DNA of 64,000 nt, taken from positions 7,014,513 through 7,078,512 of the forward strand of contig NC_084781.1 of the NCBI RefSeq assembly GCF_028858725.1, in the 5' to 3' direction. Within the stretch, counting starts at the first letter, position 1, and every line of letters begins with the position of its first letter. The translations under genes were made by a program, and so were the position numbers. Below, in pieces: positions 48,711 through 61,980 of the stretch. The notes under the pieces were generated by a model. The model did no database searches. It was not told the origin of the DNA and saw only the letters and a list, made by a program, of their open reading frames with translations. This stretch comes from Colius striatus (lineage: Eukaryota; Chordata; Aves; Coliiformes; Coliidae).

Positions 48711-50039
48711 GTGCACTTATTGACACTCTCATGCTTGGGCAATTACTTGGTTTCCTTGTGTCCCTGGACTGAGAGGAGGGATATGGGGCTTTCTGCAAGC
48801 AGCAGTGATGCTGTCTGTGGTTGTGGCATGCTTGTGCCTGTGCATGGAGCTCTGCTGGGAGCTCCTCCGTCCGTCCAAGTGACGTGTGATGTGCTTAGCT
48901 GTGCGTTTGGACCAAGCAGTCCTTGCCTCGTGGTCTCCATCTGGGCCACGCTTTTAATCCTTCGTATATCTCCTTTGTGTTGCCATCGCCTTGATGCTGC
49001 CCTTATGTTATTGGCCCTGTCCCAAGAGCCTGATGTTATGTCTGCTCTGTCAAGTATTGCTAATTCTTCAGAATCCTTCAATGGAAGAGGTGGGGAGCTC
49101 ACTGTCTTCGTTCTGTCTGCAAACTACAGCAAACGTTGTGTAGTTTGACAGTTCAGCGTTACCTTACTGTTTGCTGCTGGGAGGACTAGAGATGATCATT
49201 GAGGAACGCTGAAAGTCTGAGGTGTGCAGTAACAACTAAGGAAAATCTAATTTCCAGGGTCTCTGTCAGTAGACAAAGTCACCATCTGACTGGTAAATTT
49301 TGCACGTTCAGATAAAACAGATGATCTGAGAACTGTTCTGATTTGGAGTTTGCAAATCCAAGGTCGGTGTTGTGTAGCACTCGGTTTCCCTGCCGTGACA
49401 GACTGAGTCCCAGTGAGGTTCCTGGACTTGTGAGGAGAGTGGTAGAAGTTTGAGTTACCTTTAGGCAAATGCCTGAGCTTGCTGAAAGCTGGACTGCGCC
49501 AAGGTCCACTCTTGAGTAAATGATATCAGGTTGTTGCCTGCGCTGCCATGCTTGGCTGGATAGGGAGGAATTTCACAGTTACCACTTTGTCCCAGGAAAT
49601 AGATGCTTTGTGGTTTGAATTACTGAGGTGATCACTTTTCTATTGGCTGGATCAGTGCGGATGGGGAAGTTTGTTAGACAGTTTTCCCCTTTTTTTTCAC
49701 CGCTTAAGTCTATGAACCATCTGCAGAGCTTCCTAGCAGTGTTTGCTGTGCCTTGTATAGAGAGAGGATAGTGCTTCGTCGGGAGGGTGGCCCATCCTTA
49801 CCTTTGAAAAGGAAGAGAATCCCTAATACCTCCCCACGTGTCTTTGTTTCCGTGTCCATCCTTGAATTGCAATGTCTACCGCTGCAGCCAAAGCCTGCAG
49901 GTGCCTTCCAGCCGTGGCAATATGTCGCGCCAACTTGTTAGCAGCACTTCCACCCCTCTGCCTTGGAATGGGACCAGGGCATGTGGCAATCCAAGGAGCG
50001 AGTGACCCAGGGGCTGAGTGGGACGGGAGACCTTGAGAA

Positions 50040-50290
50040 GATGGAGCAGCTCTCCTCGCCTTGCTCTTGGGGTAGATGGATGATGATCATCATTGACAGA
50101 GCATTTGTAATGATCTTGGGGAGGGGCAGGTGGAGAAGTGTATTTTGTCACAAAAATTGGAAATTGAATTAAAGTCCACATGTTAATTAAGAGCTGGAGG
50201 GGAGAAATAGATGGATTTCTGCCTGAAGTCTCGTTGGTGTTGGCATTTGGGCACTTTGCATAATTGTAATGGACAGGGAAAAAAGGCTTT
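50040..50290. other. AT-rich block with a 14-bp palindrome
   Basis: ATGATGATCATCAT at 50080-50093 is a perfect palindrome. The following 200 bp contain homeobox-like TTAATTAA and TTGCATAATTGTAATG strings in otherwise GC-rich surroundings. This looks like a regulatory element but could be chance composition. Confidence 0.3.
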
Positions 50291-53200
50291 GGAGGAGAAG
50301 CATGGAAGATGGAAGTATTGTGCAGAGGTTCTTGTGTCTTGGAGCAGAGTGTACAGTGTAAAGGAAAAGCTTTGCTTTCCCCAGCTGAGGGTGGGAACTG
50401 GAAGAGAGGAACGGCATCCACAGCCTTTCACTTTTGGTCCTTTGGTGTAAATTGTCTGTGTCCCGATGACCCACATGTGTTTGTCACCTGCCTGGGTGCC
50501 TCCCTGTTCCCTGCAGGAGAATTTTCAATCCTCTTCCTCTTAAAAGTGGATGAGAGCGAGTTCCTGCACTCCTGCTGCCCGGGTGACAGTGGGCATCCCA
50601 GTCAAGAGCACATCTTGTGCAGCTCCTGACACAGAAAGTGAGAGTATCTCATAGGTCTGTGCAGATCAGGGCAGCTGGAACCTGCTCATGTGCCCCTCTG
50701 GAAGTGTGTGAGAAGGCTAATCAGGTGCAGGTCCCTGGAGGGATTCTAATAAGGAATTTAATGCTTGCTGTTCTTCTCACAGGTCAGGAGTCAACGAGCT
50801 TACAGCTCTGCTGCTCTGACAGGCTACTGAATGTCAGGGCAGGTATAACAGCAGGATCTTGTAGGTTTGGATCTGAGGGTCTTTTGCTGCATAGGACAGG
50901 GAAACGCATTGGGAAACATCATATGACCTGTTTGTAACAGGGCATTAATGTATCTAACAAGGGGATCTTCCACTTCTTCAGCTGTGTCTGTACCTCATGA
51001 CCATGGGTCTGGAGAAAGGAAAGAGAGCTGGCTTCTGCACATGCTTCAAGGGAAGCTGAAGCACCATATGAGAACTGGGGTGGAAATGAGTAGAGGAGGT
51101 GTGAGTGCACAGGAGCCTGGTGTAGCTGGTTATAAGAAGGCACTGCAAAATCTGAACTTGCCTGTGAGGAGAAGAGCATGGTGGTCAGTGTGCACATGAT
51201 GCTGTTAGGGAGAGTAGAGGGTGATGCTGTTTCTTTGCAAAAGCAAGAAGGTTGTCTGTTTGCAGAAATCAAGGGAACCGTTCCAAATGTAGTTGGCCAT
51301 GTGCTGGGGGCTTGCGGGGACCGGAGGAGGCAAATGTGCAAACCTCTGACTCACGTGCGAGGTCCCAGAGTCAGGAAGGAGTAATGCAAGAGCTGCTTGA
51401 ACCATGTGCTGAATGTTAATGAGACAGACAGGGCTCACAAAAATGCTGCAGCCCAGCTCCTGCCACCCGACTTTGCTACCAGCGGCTGCTTCGCTGAAAA
51501 GAGCAAAAGGGCTTGTGCTGGCAGAGCATGCCTGAGGACTTGAGCTTTTGTGGCTCGGAGAGCGAGGCAGCCTGGGAGCTTGCAGAGCAGAATGGTTGAT
51601 GTACCTCCTTCCATCTGTCCAAAAGCCTGGCAAAACGCTCCCTCCGCACTTGCGGGTTTCTCGGTGGAGAGCGGCACCTCTCTGTTTAAGCAGAGAGTGT
51701 GACATCAGGCAGAACCAGGACAAAGCTCAAGGAAGAGCATTGGCAGCTCTCATCTGCAGAGCACGATGAACTCGGATTGCACGATTGCCCATGCATGTCT
51801 GTCCTGGTGCATGAACACTGTACTGGACTGGCACGTGGAACTGCAGGCACATAGTGCTGTTGCACGATGGTTGGGACAAAGAAGAAAATAAAGTGAGGGA
51901 GGGAATTTAGGAAGATAGAAAGTCACTGCCCAAGTTGGAATATGGCCAGAATGCTGAACTGAGCAGCCCGACTTCTGGAAAATGTTGAGGGATTCGTAAG
52001 GGCTCATTTGAAATGTGGCGAATGGAGGAGCTGCAGTTCCTCCAGTGCCCTGGCTGGTGGGAGGAGGTTTCCCAGCTGTCTGGTGGCCAGCAGCATTTGC
52101 AGTTTGCTTCTCGACCTGGAAGTGGGACTGGGGGATGTCTCGCCCTGTCTGCTAGGTTATACTGAGTCCTCACTTTTCTGCTTCACTCGGGCATTCGCTC
52201 TTTTGCTTTTCCTTTAATTTCCTTTTGGCATCTTGGGGCTTAAAGCGTTTCCAAGAAGTGAAGTTGGGAGAGCAGCAGCTGAGGAAGCTTGCCAAATGCT
52301 CTACATTGCTTGACAGCTCTTCTCAAAACCAGATGGTTACTAATTAAAAGGAGTCAAGTGAGGAGAGGCTGCTTTGGCCTTCCTATGTATTTTTTTTCTC
52401 TGAAGAAGAAGAAGAAAAGGTTTTGGGACCTTGGAGTCCTTCTCTGTTTGTCCTCTTCCATTGCTTGTAGTCTGGTGATCCCAGTGCTGTCTGTCAGGAT
52501 CTTTCTGGAGAAGCAGACTTATTGTTTGCTCCAAGCCCAAGGTAGCTGCTATGGGAGGTAGGACACAAATGCAGCTGTAAAAAGAAAAAGCGAGAAAGGA
52601 ATATGACATATTGGGAAGAGCCCTTCTCCCAGATCTTCTGTGGGACCTCTCCTCAAAACTTATGTTGTCAGTAGGAAGAAACCTGACGTTGTTGTGGCAC
52701 CCGTTCGCCCAGGCTTGCCATCCTTGGGGAACTTCTCCTTGTTCCTCAGCCTGCTGCACCTTTCATGCAGAGGAATGCTTCCAAGGCAGCTGCTCTCGGC
52801 CCATCCGTGTGCACGTGGGCTGCTCCACGTGGCTTTTCTCCGTGATACTGGGAGCTGGGTGGCTGGGAAGATGAAGGGCAAGCACAGCCTGTTTCTCTCT
52901 TTGTTTTCAAGAACATTTGGTTTCTAGAGCCAATCTTAACAGATGCACTGTCAACGCTTAACGGTTCAACCTCATGTGGAAGAACTGTGTATGAGGAAAA
53001 ATGTATTGGCAGTAAAAAACGCCTCCCACTCAAATTCATGTCCAAGAAAAGTGTAGCAGCTTTGTCTCAATTAACTTCCAGAGCTGTGGTCCTCTGCAGG
53101 CTCCCCTTCCTGAACTTTTGCTCCTTCCTGCTGTTGGCATCACTGCTGCATGGCTGGACTTTGGGGGGTTTTGACGCTTTGGTACTGTGTCACTGATAAT

Positions 53201-55540
53201 TTTTGCTGCTAGATCGTGCCTGAATGTTTAGGAGATGAGTTTAGCACTGTTTTAGGCAGTCCCGGGTCATGCTCTTCAGTCCGTTTTCCTACTGTCCTCC
53301 ATACGCACTCTAGAGACATAGGTGTTCCTTTTGTGCCAGACTTTGAGACTGTTAGACAAGACTCACTGTACATGTTGCAAAGAGTCAAAACGGGGATCTT
53401 GAACCTCTCTCTTCTTTGAATGGGGGAAGCTGTATCAAGTGCCTGAATCAAAAGGCATCTGTACAGGTTGTGCCAAAGCCATTCAGCACCCTTGGAGTTG
53501 TCTCTTCTGGTTACAGCTGGATATTGTTCATTTCTGGAAATGTGGATTCCAGCTAGGAATGGCCATCTGGTTACATCTTGTACTTTGGTGCCGGTGCAGC
53601 ATTCTGACAGGGTGTTATGGTACGAGAGATGTCCTGGGGATGGATAGGACTGACACTCTACCCTCCCCGGATCAGGCCAATGTGTAGCTTCCTTTGCCAG
53701 GATACTGCTGCCAGGCAGAGGCTGGCAGGTGTGTGCAGGAGCTGCTGGCACCACCTGTGGCTCCTCATACTGCTGGCTCTGCAGAGAAAATATGGGCAGA
53801 GGAGATCCCTTTTCCCTCGGGGGGCTTCTCAGTGGGCTCACTTCGAGATGGAGAGCGCTGACCTGGGGTCTGTCCTTTTGTGTCACTGACAGTGCAGCAC
53901 CGCAAATCCACATCTGCATGAGCTGCTAAAGCATCCTCTCCATGTCATGAAATATTCATGCCTGTCTCCAAAAGGGCTCCAGCGCAGTGTCCCTCCTGCA
54001 CGCCCGCCTCCCGGCACATAGGCTCTGCTTTGAGGTCAAGCCAGATCCAGGCAGCTGATCTCTGTCTTTGAAGAAATAAAACAGAGCAGAAAAGAGGTGG
54101 CAAAACCCCAGGAGGTACTTTTGAGACTTAACCCTTTGTAGACTGGGAAGCACTGTCGGAGAGAGCATGCAGTGAGCAGCCTAAGCTGTGCAGTGATAGA
54201 TCTAGAAAGCAGCTGAGATGCTGTAGTCATTTCTCAGGCTAGGAAGACTGCTTCCAAGCCTGGGAACCCTGCTGGAACAGGCTCTGTTTGGTGTGCTGGT
54301 TTAAATCCATCTGATGCCAGTAGCAGTGCTTCTCCTGGCTTTATTGAAAGCCACCTTGATTTCGCTCTGCTCGCTCTGCAAAGTGCGAGTCCTTGCTAGA
54401 ATGTCGCTGAGGAGTACTCTGTTTCCCCTGTGGGTGGAGAAGCATAAATCTTGGGTCTCATGAGTTACTTTTCTTTGATTATGTTCAGGGCATTTTTGAG
54501 CCTCCTCCTCATTTATGGATGCTAGACAATGCAAGTAACACGTTGCATTGATTATAGTGAGACTGCTCCACCTGGGGGAAAGTTTCTGGGCTGGGAGTGG
54601 AAGTGGTAGGACTCCCTCGGCGACCTCCATCAGCCCTGTCATGCTGCAGGGACCTCGCCACACTGGGTGACTGTGGAGCAAAGTGAACTGCTGCACAGGT
54701 AGCTCTCTGGGCAGGTGCTAAGGTGAGGAGGGGATTTGGTACTTGAGTGCAGGTGGTGTTCGAGTGGCCTGGCTGGGCTGGTGGATGCATCTGGTTTGTT
54801 TGTCCCTCCCTGTTCATCCCCTTGATAATCCGATTTACATTCCTTTTTCTTCCCCTGGATCCTGCTGTTACCATGGGAACTATGTTCACAGTTGCATTTC
54901 ATTGGCTTCTGGAAAAACTCCTTCTTCCCTTTGCCCCATCTCTTCTCCCCATTCCAGCTTGGACACAGAGCTGCGGCCTGCCAGAGGCTGGAGAAGCTTG
55001 CAAGGCTTCTGACAGCTGGGGTGAAGGCAGTGGTTAGAGGGAGGAATTGGGGTAATATAGCAAAACCATTATCCACCAGATGAAGTAATTATGCTTATGT
55101 GATCTTTATCTTGGTCTTCTCTGTGTCCTGCAGCTATGAAAGAGAGTTCTGGACAACTGTTGTCCATCATTCTGCCCACTCACCCCAAGAGTTTGTCCCA
55201 CTTTGAGTCTGTCGTCGTCCCTGATGGCCCAGGAGGCTGGCTCCAAGGTGGTACATACTGTGCTTTTCATTGTACTCAAGGGATTTTCCTGCCTGTTTCT
55301 GCAAAGACCAAGCTGGTCTGGTGACTGCCATACAGCTGAGAGACAGCAAGGGAGAGAGAGCTCCAGGCTCTTGTGCTGTCACCTTCTTGCTGCCTTTGAT
55401 GTTGGCCTGGTAGATTAAGGGCATTCACAGAGAGTTGCAAATGATTGCAATGCTACATCTTAACGCATTGTCGATTGGTGGCGTCTTTGCTCCTGAAGTA
55501 ACCGCGCCTTCGGTGTTTTCTAGCACAGTGTGTTTACTTA
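50290..55540. other. Intergenic, no gene recognised
   Basis: No exon chain, RNA gene or repeat family was recognised. One further X-box-like string, GTTACCATGGGAAC, lies at 54867-54880 (one mismatch to GTTRCCATGGYAAC). Confidence 0.45.
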
Positions 55541-55559
55541 AACTGTGAGAGAGGTTGCA

Positions 55560-55960
55560 TTTGCGGGAGGAAGGGCAGTGGCAGAGGTTCCACAAACTCC
55601 TGCTGAGGCGGGTTCTGCTGTGACCCGGCTCCCGGCAGCGCCGCCGCGCCCCGCGCCCGCCAGGCGGCGCCGCCGGCCCCGGTGCGCCCTGCTCCGCTCC
55701 GCCCCGCGCCCCGCCCTGCGGGAGCGGCCCCTGCGGGAGCGGCCCCTGCGGGAGCGGCCCCGGCCCACCCCGCGCCGCCGGGATGGAGGCTGCTGCCCTC
55801 CGTTTTGGCCATAGCCCCCGGCCCGGCCCGCACTGCCGGCTGGTGCGTGCGGAGCAGGCGCCTTCACCAAGGGCCCCCCGCGTCTTTCCCCTCCTGTGTC
55901 TTCCTTATCCCTCTGCGCGCGCAGCGGAGGGATGCCGGCCCTCTTGGTAGGTTCCTCTGC
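55560..55960. promoter_or_regulatory. Isolated CpG island
   Basis: About 400 bp of dense CpG (strongest 55,620-55,830) stand out against moderate-GC flanks with no coding exon nearby. This suggests an unannotated promoter, for example of an alternative first exon of the gene to the right or of a lncRNA. Direction cannot be told. Confidence 0.45.
55716..55760. repeat. 15-bp tandem repeat, three perfect copies
   Basis: CTGCGGGAGCGGCCC is repeated three times without mismatch at the core of the CpG island. Perfect identity suggests a young, possibly length-polymorphic minisatellite. Confidence 0.9.
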
Positions 55961-58900
55961 GGCAGTCTGCCCACCGCTGGCAGTAGCGTGAGCATTTAAT
56001 AACATTGCCATGGGAGAGAGGGAGGAGCGCGGGGAGAAGCAGCCAGCCGCTAGCACGGGACTCGCCCTGCTGCGTGCTGTGCAGAAGGCAGGCTGGGGTC
56101 TAACAGTGCCTCTGTGTCCGTAGGACGGGACGCAGAGGCCATGCTGTTGGAGAGCATGAAGGGAAGGGGAGAAATATGGAGCACCACAGGAAACGTCCGA
56201 AGTGGAAGCAGCAAGCAGCTAGGCAGGAATGGGGTGGTCCCGGCAAGGAGGACCTTTTCCAGGTTCTGTAGACTTCTTGTGGCAGTTGACTGAGGTGCTC
56301 AGCACCTCTGGTAGTAAGGTACCATCAGACCTATGTAAATGAACGTGTATTTTGGGAGACTGTGGCGCTTGTGAGCAAAGGTTGGGTGACAACCATGGGA
56401 ACAGAGCCTGAACACGCAAGCAGTGCCTGTGGTTTCACTTAGACAGTTGCCCTCCCTCAAGCATGCAGGGTAGATGGGTCTAGCCAGGGAGCTGTGCACT
56501 GATGCAGGCGAGTCTGTGTCAGCTCTGTATACCAGGGTATGCGCCTTCTCTGCAAAACAGGCCTGCCTCTGAGATGCTGGGGGCAGGCTCTTCCCCCAGC
56601 TTGAGATTTGTGCAGTTAAGGTGTTGCACACACCAAGATGCACACAACTGTCTTGGGAAAGGAGACTAGGTGTGTGGGAATGGGAGTAGCAAGTGCTAGT
56701 CCAAGCTACCAGCAACACAAGTCTTTGCTGTGCTGGCAGATGGCACAAGGCAACAGCTCACTAACTTTTCCTATTGTGACCCTGTTTCCAGAGCAGTGAT
56801 TTCGAGTGACCCCAAATACTAATGGAGACACTGAATAAAGTTCAATTTGTATCAGGCTTGTTACCTCCCTGAAAACTCTCCTGGTCTCTGCTCTGTGACT
56901 TGCTGACAACGGGGTGCAAGTGTCCGCAGTGACCGAGCTTCCAAGAGTCCTCTGGAGATGGAGGCACAGAGTAAAGGAGTGAGTACTCCATTCCTGCCTC
57001 TTCCTTACTGTAAGACTGTAGTAGCAGGGACAGCAGAAGCTGTTCTTGCACCTTCTCTGACTATGTTATTATCCTCTGGTACAACACACAGCAGACTGGC
57101 CGTGCTGTCTGCAGTGTAGCTCTGAGGCTGGCACCCATGTGCTGTGCTCTGTCCCTGCTGCTTGTTGCTGCAAATGCTCCGGCACACCTGCAGAAAGCGT
57201 GCGTGCCCCGCCACCATCTCAGCCACCCGTCACCAGTGTTTCACGAGGCTCTACCCATCTGTAGTGCGTGTTTGCGCGTGCACAGGGACACAGCGTGCAC
57301 TGTACATGCTGAGGCTGCTCTCGGGGTCCTCTTTAGCAGGCAAGGACCAGAGTGGTGCAGGCCACCTGTGGAGAGCGGGTAGGCTGGTGGAGCAGAGCAG
57401 GGTCTGGGCACGGAGGAGGAGCCAAGGAATGTGGCCACAGCAGCGAGACAGCACGGAGAGCCGCCTGCCTGTTTGCACAGAGCCAAAATCCCCTGCAACC
57501 CGCGCGGGGCCTGCTGCTGCCTGTGCAGCCAGCTAGGAGTGAGTGCCACGGGGAAGGGAAACCTCGCTGCAGCGGGGCAGTGCCGCGTTCCTGCCTGGAG
57601 CCCCCTCCTGCCCGCGCCCTGCGGGCTCACCCCCGGCCCGCGGCCAGGGCGCCTTGCCGAGCCCACTGCCCGCCCGTTCCTCCGGCGAGGGATCTGGTGC
57701 TTTGTGTCGCCGAGGCGCTGCGATGCCGAGCCAGCCCTGCCTGCTCAGTTTTTCCAAACCCTCACTCGGGAGGAAGGCGCCGTATCAGGATAAGAGTCCT
57801 CCCCACCCACCCACCGCCACCTTCCTGCTCCCCAGCCCGCCCGAGCCCTGGGTGGCAGTGGGAGGCGCTGGCTTCCACGATGGTTGCATTTATCACGCTG
57901 GTGGCCTCGCTAAATAGTTTAACCCTTTCCGCCCCGCAGGCGTTGCTGGCAGCAGGCTGGGTGGTCTGTCCTGGTGGCAGCTGCCCAGCCCCACAGGCAG
58001 CCTGACGGGCTCCAATTCTCTGGGCTTTGCCAGGTGACAGAGGACCCCTCCTAGCTCCGGCACCAGGCCTTTTCTGGATTTGCTGCTCACTAGGCACAGC
58101 TCTGGGCTGCAGTGATGTGCCGAGACCAGAGGCAGCAAAGCAAATGTGTCTGCAGGGCCTCATGTAAAGAGCAGCCCAAATACAGCTCGAGCAGTAGTGA
58201 AGGTGGCCCGAGGCCAGACTGTTGTGGTAGCAGTTAAGCTCATCTCCCATGTTGGTGTCCCAGTGCCATTGGGACTTTGTGCACTGTGCAGCAGACCTGG
58301 GATAAATTCCCCAGGCTGCAGCAAGCATCTGAGGCGGTTGGGAGGATGAGGCTGGTGTTCAGAGCCTGCGGGAGTCACAGGAAGGGAAGAAGGCTTGAAG
58401 AACTGTGTCATGCCTGGATCTGTATGGCATTGAGTGCGTCTGATGTTGCAAGAATAGCAAAGCATGCAGGATCCTGAGCCTCAGTATCTTTGTGATCTCC
58501 GAGCCACGTCAGGAGCTTGTCTTTGCTAGTATTCTCCCCTAGTATTCCAGCACAGGATGTGTTTTGCTTTTAGGACTGTGGCATAGGAAAACCCCAGGGT
58601 ATGGAGAGAGGCCAGAGACCAGTTGTGGCATGAGGATGCTGAGCAGGAGTCTGTGGCTGGCTGCCTTGCATCTAGTGTACTCTTTGGACGTTGGTTTCTT
58701 TTGGCTATGGTGGATGAGGGGCCTTGGCCTACTGGACATGTGATGGTTAATAAGTAAGTGTGAGGAAAACAGGCTGGGATCCCTTTTGAAAGGAATAGAG
58801 AAGCCAAGCCAGACACTTCTAGTTCTGTCCAGGTCTATCTGGCTAGTGGCACAGGCTGCCTAGGCAGCTGTGGAGGTAGTGCAGGCTCCTTGCAGCTGGT

Positions 58901-59527
58901 GGCTGCCCTGCTCAAGCACCAATGAGCACAAAATGAGGGAACCCATTCTTCCCCAGCTGGCTGCAGGACTGGGCACAGACCTGGGACCTCTGTTGGGTGG
59001 GCTTCTTTATCCTTTCTCTGAGCAACGGCTTTTGGTGCCATCAAAACAGAAGTGGTTTGAGACCTTGTGAAGCAGCCTGATGGAGATGGAGGCACGGCAG
59101 GGATTTGTGAGACTGTGATATAGCATCTGTGCTGGTGTATGAGGGGAGAAGAGGGTGCTGGCCAGGAGTCTGTGTGGGGATGGGCAGGACTGAGGGTGGC
59201 ATGGGGAGAGTTGAAAACACTTGTTTTCAGGCTAGAGTCTACCTCTGCAGCAGTAACATAAGTTCTTCCACCTCCTCACTGGACCTCTGCCTTCCTGGGG
59301 AAACATGGGATGAGTCTGTGTGCCAGGTCTGTAGATTTAACCGTGGAGCTGCCACCAGCTCCTTGCTGCATGGACCAACAAAGCGAAGGGCTTCTGAACC
59401 AGGCACTTTGCAGCCCCAGAGTAATTTCCTTCATCTCAGTTTATCCGAGCTCTTCTGTCCCTGGGGCCGCTGCTGCGGATTGGTCTGGGACTGGAGTGAG
59501 CCACGGGAGAAATGCTTCACAGAGAGG
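55960..59527. other. Intergenic, no gene recognised
   Basis: No gene or clear repeat was recognised. A GC-rich patch at about 57,480-57,720 is followed by an AT-richer block at about 57,870-57,940, but neither has splice-supported coding potential. Confidence 0.4.
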
Positions 59528-59610
59528 CAGCTCTGACTGAGTCACATCATTAATTCCAGTATAGTTAAATGGACCGAATTAATCATTTTCATAAGTGTAA
59601 TGAGGGCCTT
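59528..59610. promoter_or_regulatory. Candidate enhancer-like block (AP-1 plus homeobox cores)
   Basis: A perfect AP-1 site TGAGTCA is followed within 60 bp by three ATTAAT/TTAAT homeobox-type cores and no G/C runs, unlike the surrounding sequence. Recognition is by composition and motif only. Confidence 0.3.
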
Positions 59611-59915
59611 GCACACAGGGTCTTGCAAAGGTCTGAGCTTGAGTCTGGTGTTCTGGATAGGCAATGCAACAAACAAGTCTCTTGGAGGCAGCTTGGGACG
59701 CAGCTTCCATGAACTCCAGACACATGCAACCTTCTGGTCCTGTGACCAACTCTTCTCTCTGTTCCACAGAGGTGGAACACAGCAGGAGCTTCTGGGTGGC
59801 TGGTTCCAGTTCTTCCCAGTGAAGGCTGGAGTCACCGCCATAGATGGCTCACTCTTGGCCCTTAACTACTTCGGAAGGGAGACTTTTGATCTCCTCGGTG
59901 GATGTTCTGCATCCC

Positions 59916-60810
59916 TGTCATGGTTTAGCAAGGAGCTAAACCTGCTTGGTAACAGGGGGAGGGGGTTGCAGTGAAGACCCAGAGAAGAGTTCATGGGTTC
60001 AGACCCAGCTCTGGCCTGGCTGGGCCAATCCGGTGCCTCTGCGATCACTATTTAGGGACAAGAATTTGAAGTGCTGGTAGGAGGTGTCAGAGTGATACAA
60101 GATGGAGGTGACCACACGGACCCCACAGTCAGAAAAAGAAGAAGGAAGGAGGAGCACCAGACCAGAGACCCCTCTGCAAGCCATGGTGAGAATGCAGGCT
60201 GTACCCCTGCAACCCATGCAGGGCCATGGCAGGACAGAGAGCCACCAGCAGCTCCGTGTGAGTGGTCCTTGACGGGCGAGGGACTGTGTGAGGAGGGGCC
60301 ATGGCACAGGCTGTGCTGGAGCCTGTGAGCCGCAGAGCAGCCCCACACGAGAGGCAGAGAGGAGCTGCAGCCTTTGTGATAAACGCGGGTCAGAGCAGCC
60401 CGTGCAGGGCTGTGTGTGTGAGGTACCCCACAGACTTGCAGGGAGGATGGGTGCGGAGCCCACCTGCCCTGAGGAGAGGCAAACGGCAGAAGCCATCAGG
60501 AATGGACTGACTGAAACCCCCACTCCCTGTCCCCCTGGGCTGTTCATGGGGGGAGGAGGTAAAAACACCAGGCTCTGAGCCTGGGAAGAGGGGAGGGGTG
60601 GGGAGAAAGTGGTTCTTAAAGGGCTGGTCGGACTCTTCATCACTGTACCACTCTGTGTTGTTATGTTTGTTATGTTTTGGGGTTTTATAGTTATATTTTA
60701 GTTGGTGTTGCATGAAATTATTTTCTGTTTCCTTCCCCAAGCTGAGTAGCCTGGTCTGTTTTGTCCTGAACCTTAAGCAGCAATTAAGCTCTCCCTGCCT
60801 TTTGGCAATC
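59916..60810 (+). mobile_element. Decayed solo LTR of an endogenous retrovirus, ERVL type
   Basis: The segment opens with TG in TGTCATGGTTTAGC. It then follows in order the landmarks of abundant bird ERVL-class LTRs: a GAGCAGCCCGTGCAGG block, ACTGACTGAAACCCCCACTC, GTCCCCCTGGGC, GGGGGAGGAGGTA, GAGCCTGGGAAGAG, GGGAGGGGTGGGG, an AT-rich stretch, CTTCCCCAAGCTGAGT and CTGTTTTGTCCTG. No internal retroviral region or second LTR is seen, so it is a solo LTR. It is clearly diverged and old, and its right boundary is approximate. Confidence 0.7.
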
Positions 60811-61680
60811 CTTAGATGTTTGGTACTTGAGGCTAATCGTGGTCTTTTGGGCCAAATTCATGACAATCCCAAAGGCAGGAAAACCCTGTGCAAGGGAGGT
60901 GTACGTAACAGCCAGTCTCAGCCAGGGGCTCACTAATGTGCTGATGTACCAGGCAGCTCCTGGGATGAGCTGCTGCCATGGTGGTGTTGGCAGATGGAGG
61001 CTTTGAGGAGCTCCAAGGACTCTGCTTCACCATCTCTTCCCCTCCCTGTGTTTCCTAGTGTGGGTGTAATGATAGAGGAGGGAAGAGGAGACTGGGAGTC
61101 GGAGTCAAGTGTAGGGAGGGCAGGTAGCCCAGCAGAAGTTAATTAAAGATAGAGGTTCAGCGCTGAGCTGGCAGCCGCTGGTCCTCCTGCTGACCTTTCC
61201 CAGTCTTGCTCTGCCACTTTCATGTGTGCAGGCTGGGAGAGATGCGAGGGGCTGTGATGTAGAAAGCTCAGGAGGCCGCACGGAGGGAGAGGCAGCCAGA
61301 GAGCCTGGAGGACAGGTGTCTCTGCACGTCCCCTCTGCACCAGACATGGCTGGAGGGAAGGAGCTGTCAGGCTGACCCTGGCACTGAGCTGTTGCACCAG
61401 ACAGTGGTGCTCGGGCACTGTCTTTAACCTGCTGCACCTGTGCATGCTGTCTGCAGGGATGAGAGCTCAGTGCTGCTACTGGGAAGGATGAAACCTTGTA
61501 AATACGTCACTGCTTGCTCTGAGACACTTGGGAGTTACACAGCCTTTCTGCTCCTCAGTCCCTGGGAGGGGGTACATCAGGGTATGGTTGGGTGGTTGGT
61601 ATAAGCAAACGATGCTCCATGTTGGTTTCTGCAAAGAGGTCCCCGGTGACCACCCACCCGCACAGCCTACTGTCCCCCAC
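60811..61680. other. Intergenic, no gene recognised
   Basis: Apart from the uncertain tail of the LTR on the left, no feature was recognised. Confidence 0.4.
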
Positions 61681-61980
61681 CAGGAACACCCAGGCACCCG
61701 CACGCCGCCCCCCCGCCTGCCGCAGCCTCGGCTGCATTCCCTGGGCACTGCCGAGACGGGCGAAGCCACTCGTACCGGGGGCGGAGGCGCCTTCAGAGAC
61801 CGGGGTCCCGTGTCTCCGGTGGGCTGCGGGAGCCGCCGCGCGCCACCGCTCCCAGGGAAACGGGCACTGGCGCGGCCGCAGGGGGCGCTCGGCCGCCCGC
61901 CCCGCCCCGCGCCGCCGGCAGCCCGCGCCTCGGCAGGGGGCGCTGCCGCACGCCCCGCCGCTGCGCCGGTGCTGGGGGGG
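61680..61980. promoter_or_regulatory. CpG island
   Basis: About 300 bp of dense CpG are followed by a GT-rich dinucleotide run (about 61,982-62,010). No coding exon was found in or beside it. It could be an alternative upstream promoter of the gene starting further right. Confidence 0.4.

Noticed and set aside
48711-49148. 145-residue frame as a gene
   Set aside because: No similarity to a known family, no splice partners and no CpG or promoter context; likely chance.
55538-56056. 172-residue minus-strand frame over the CpG island
   Set aside because: Its repeats (GRSRRGRSRRG) are the translated 15-bp triplication, not a protein domain.
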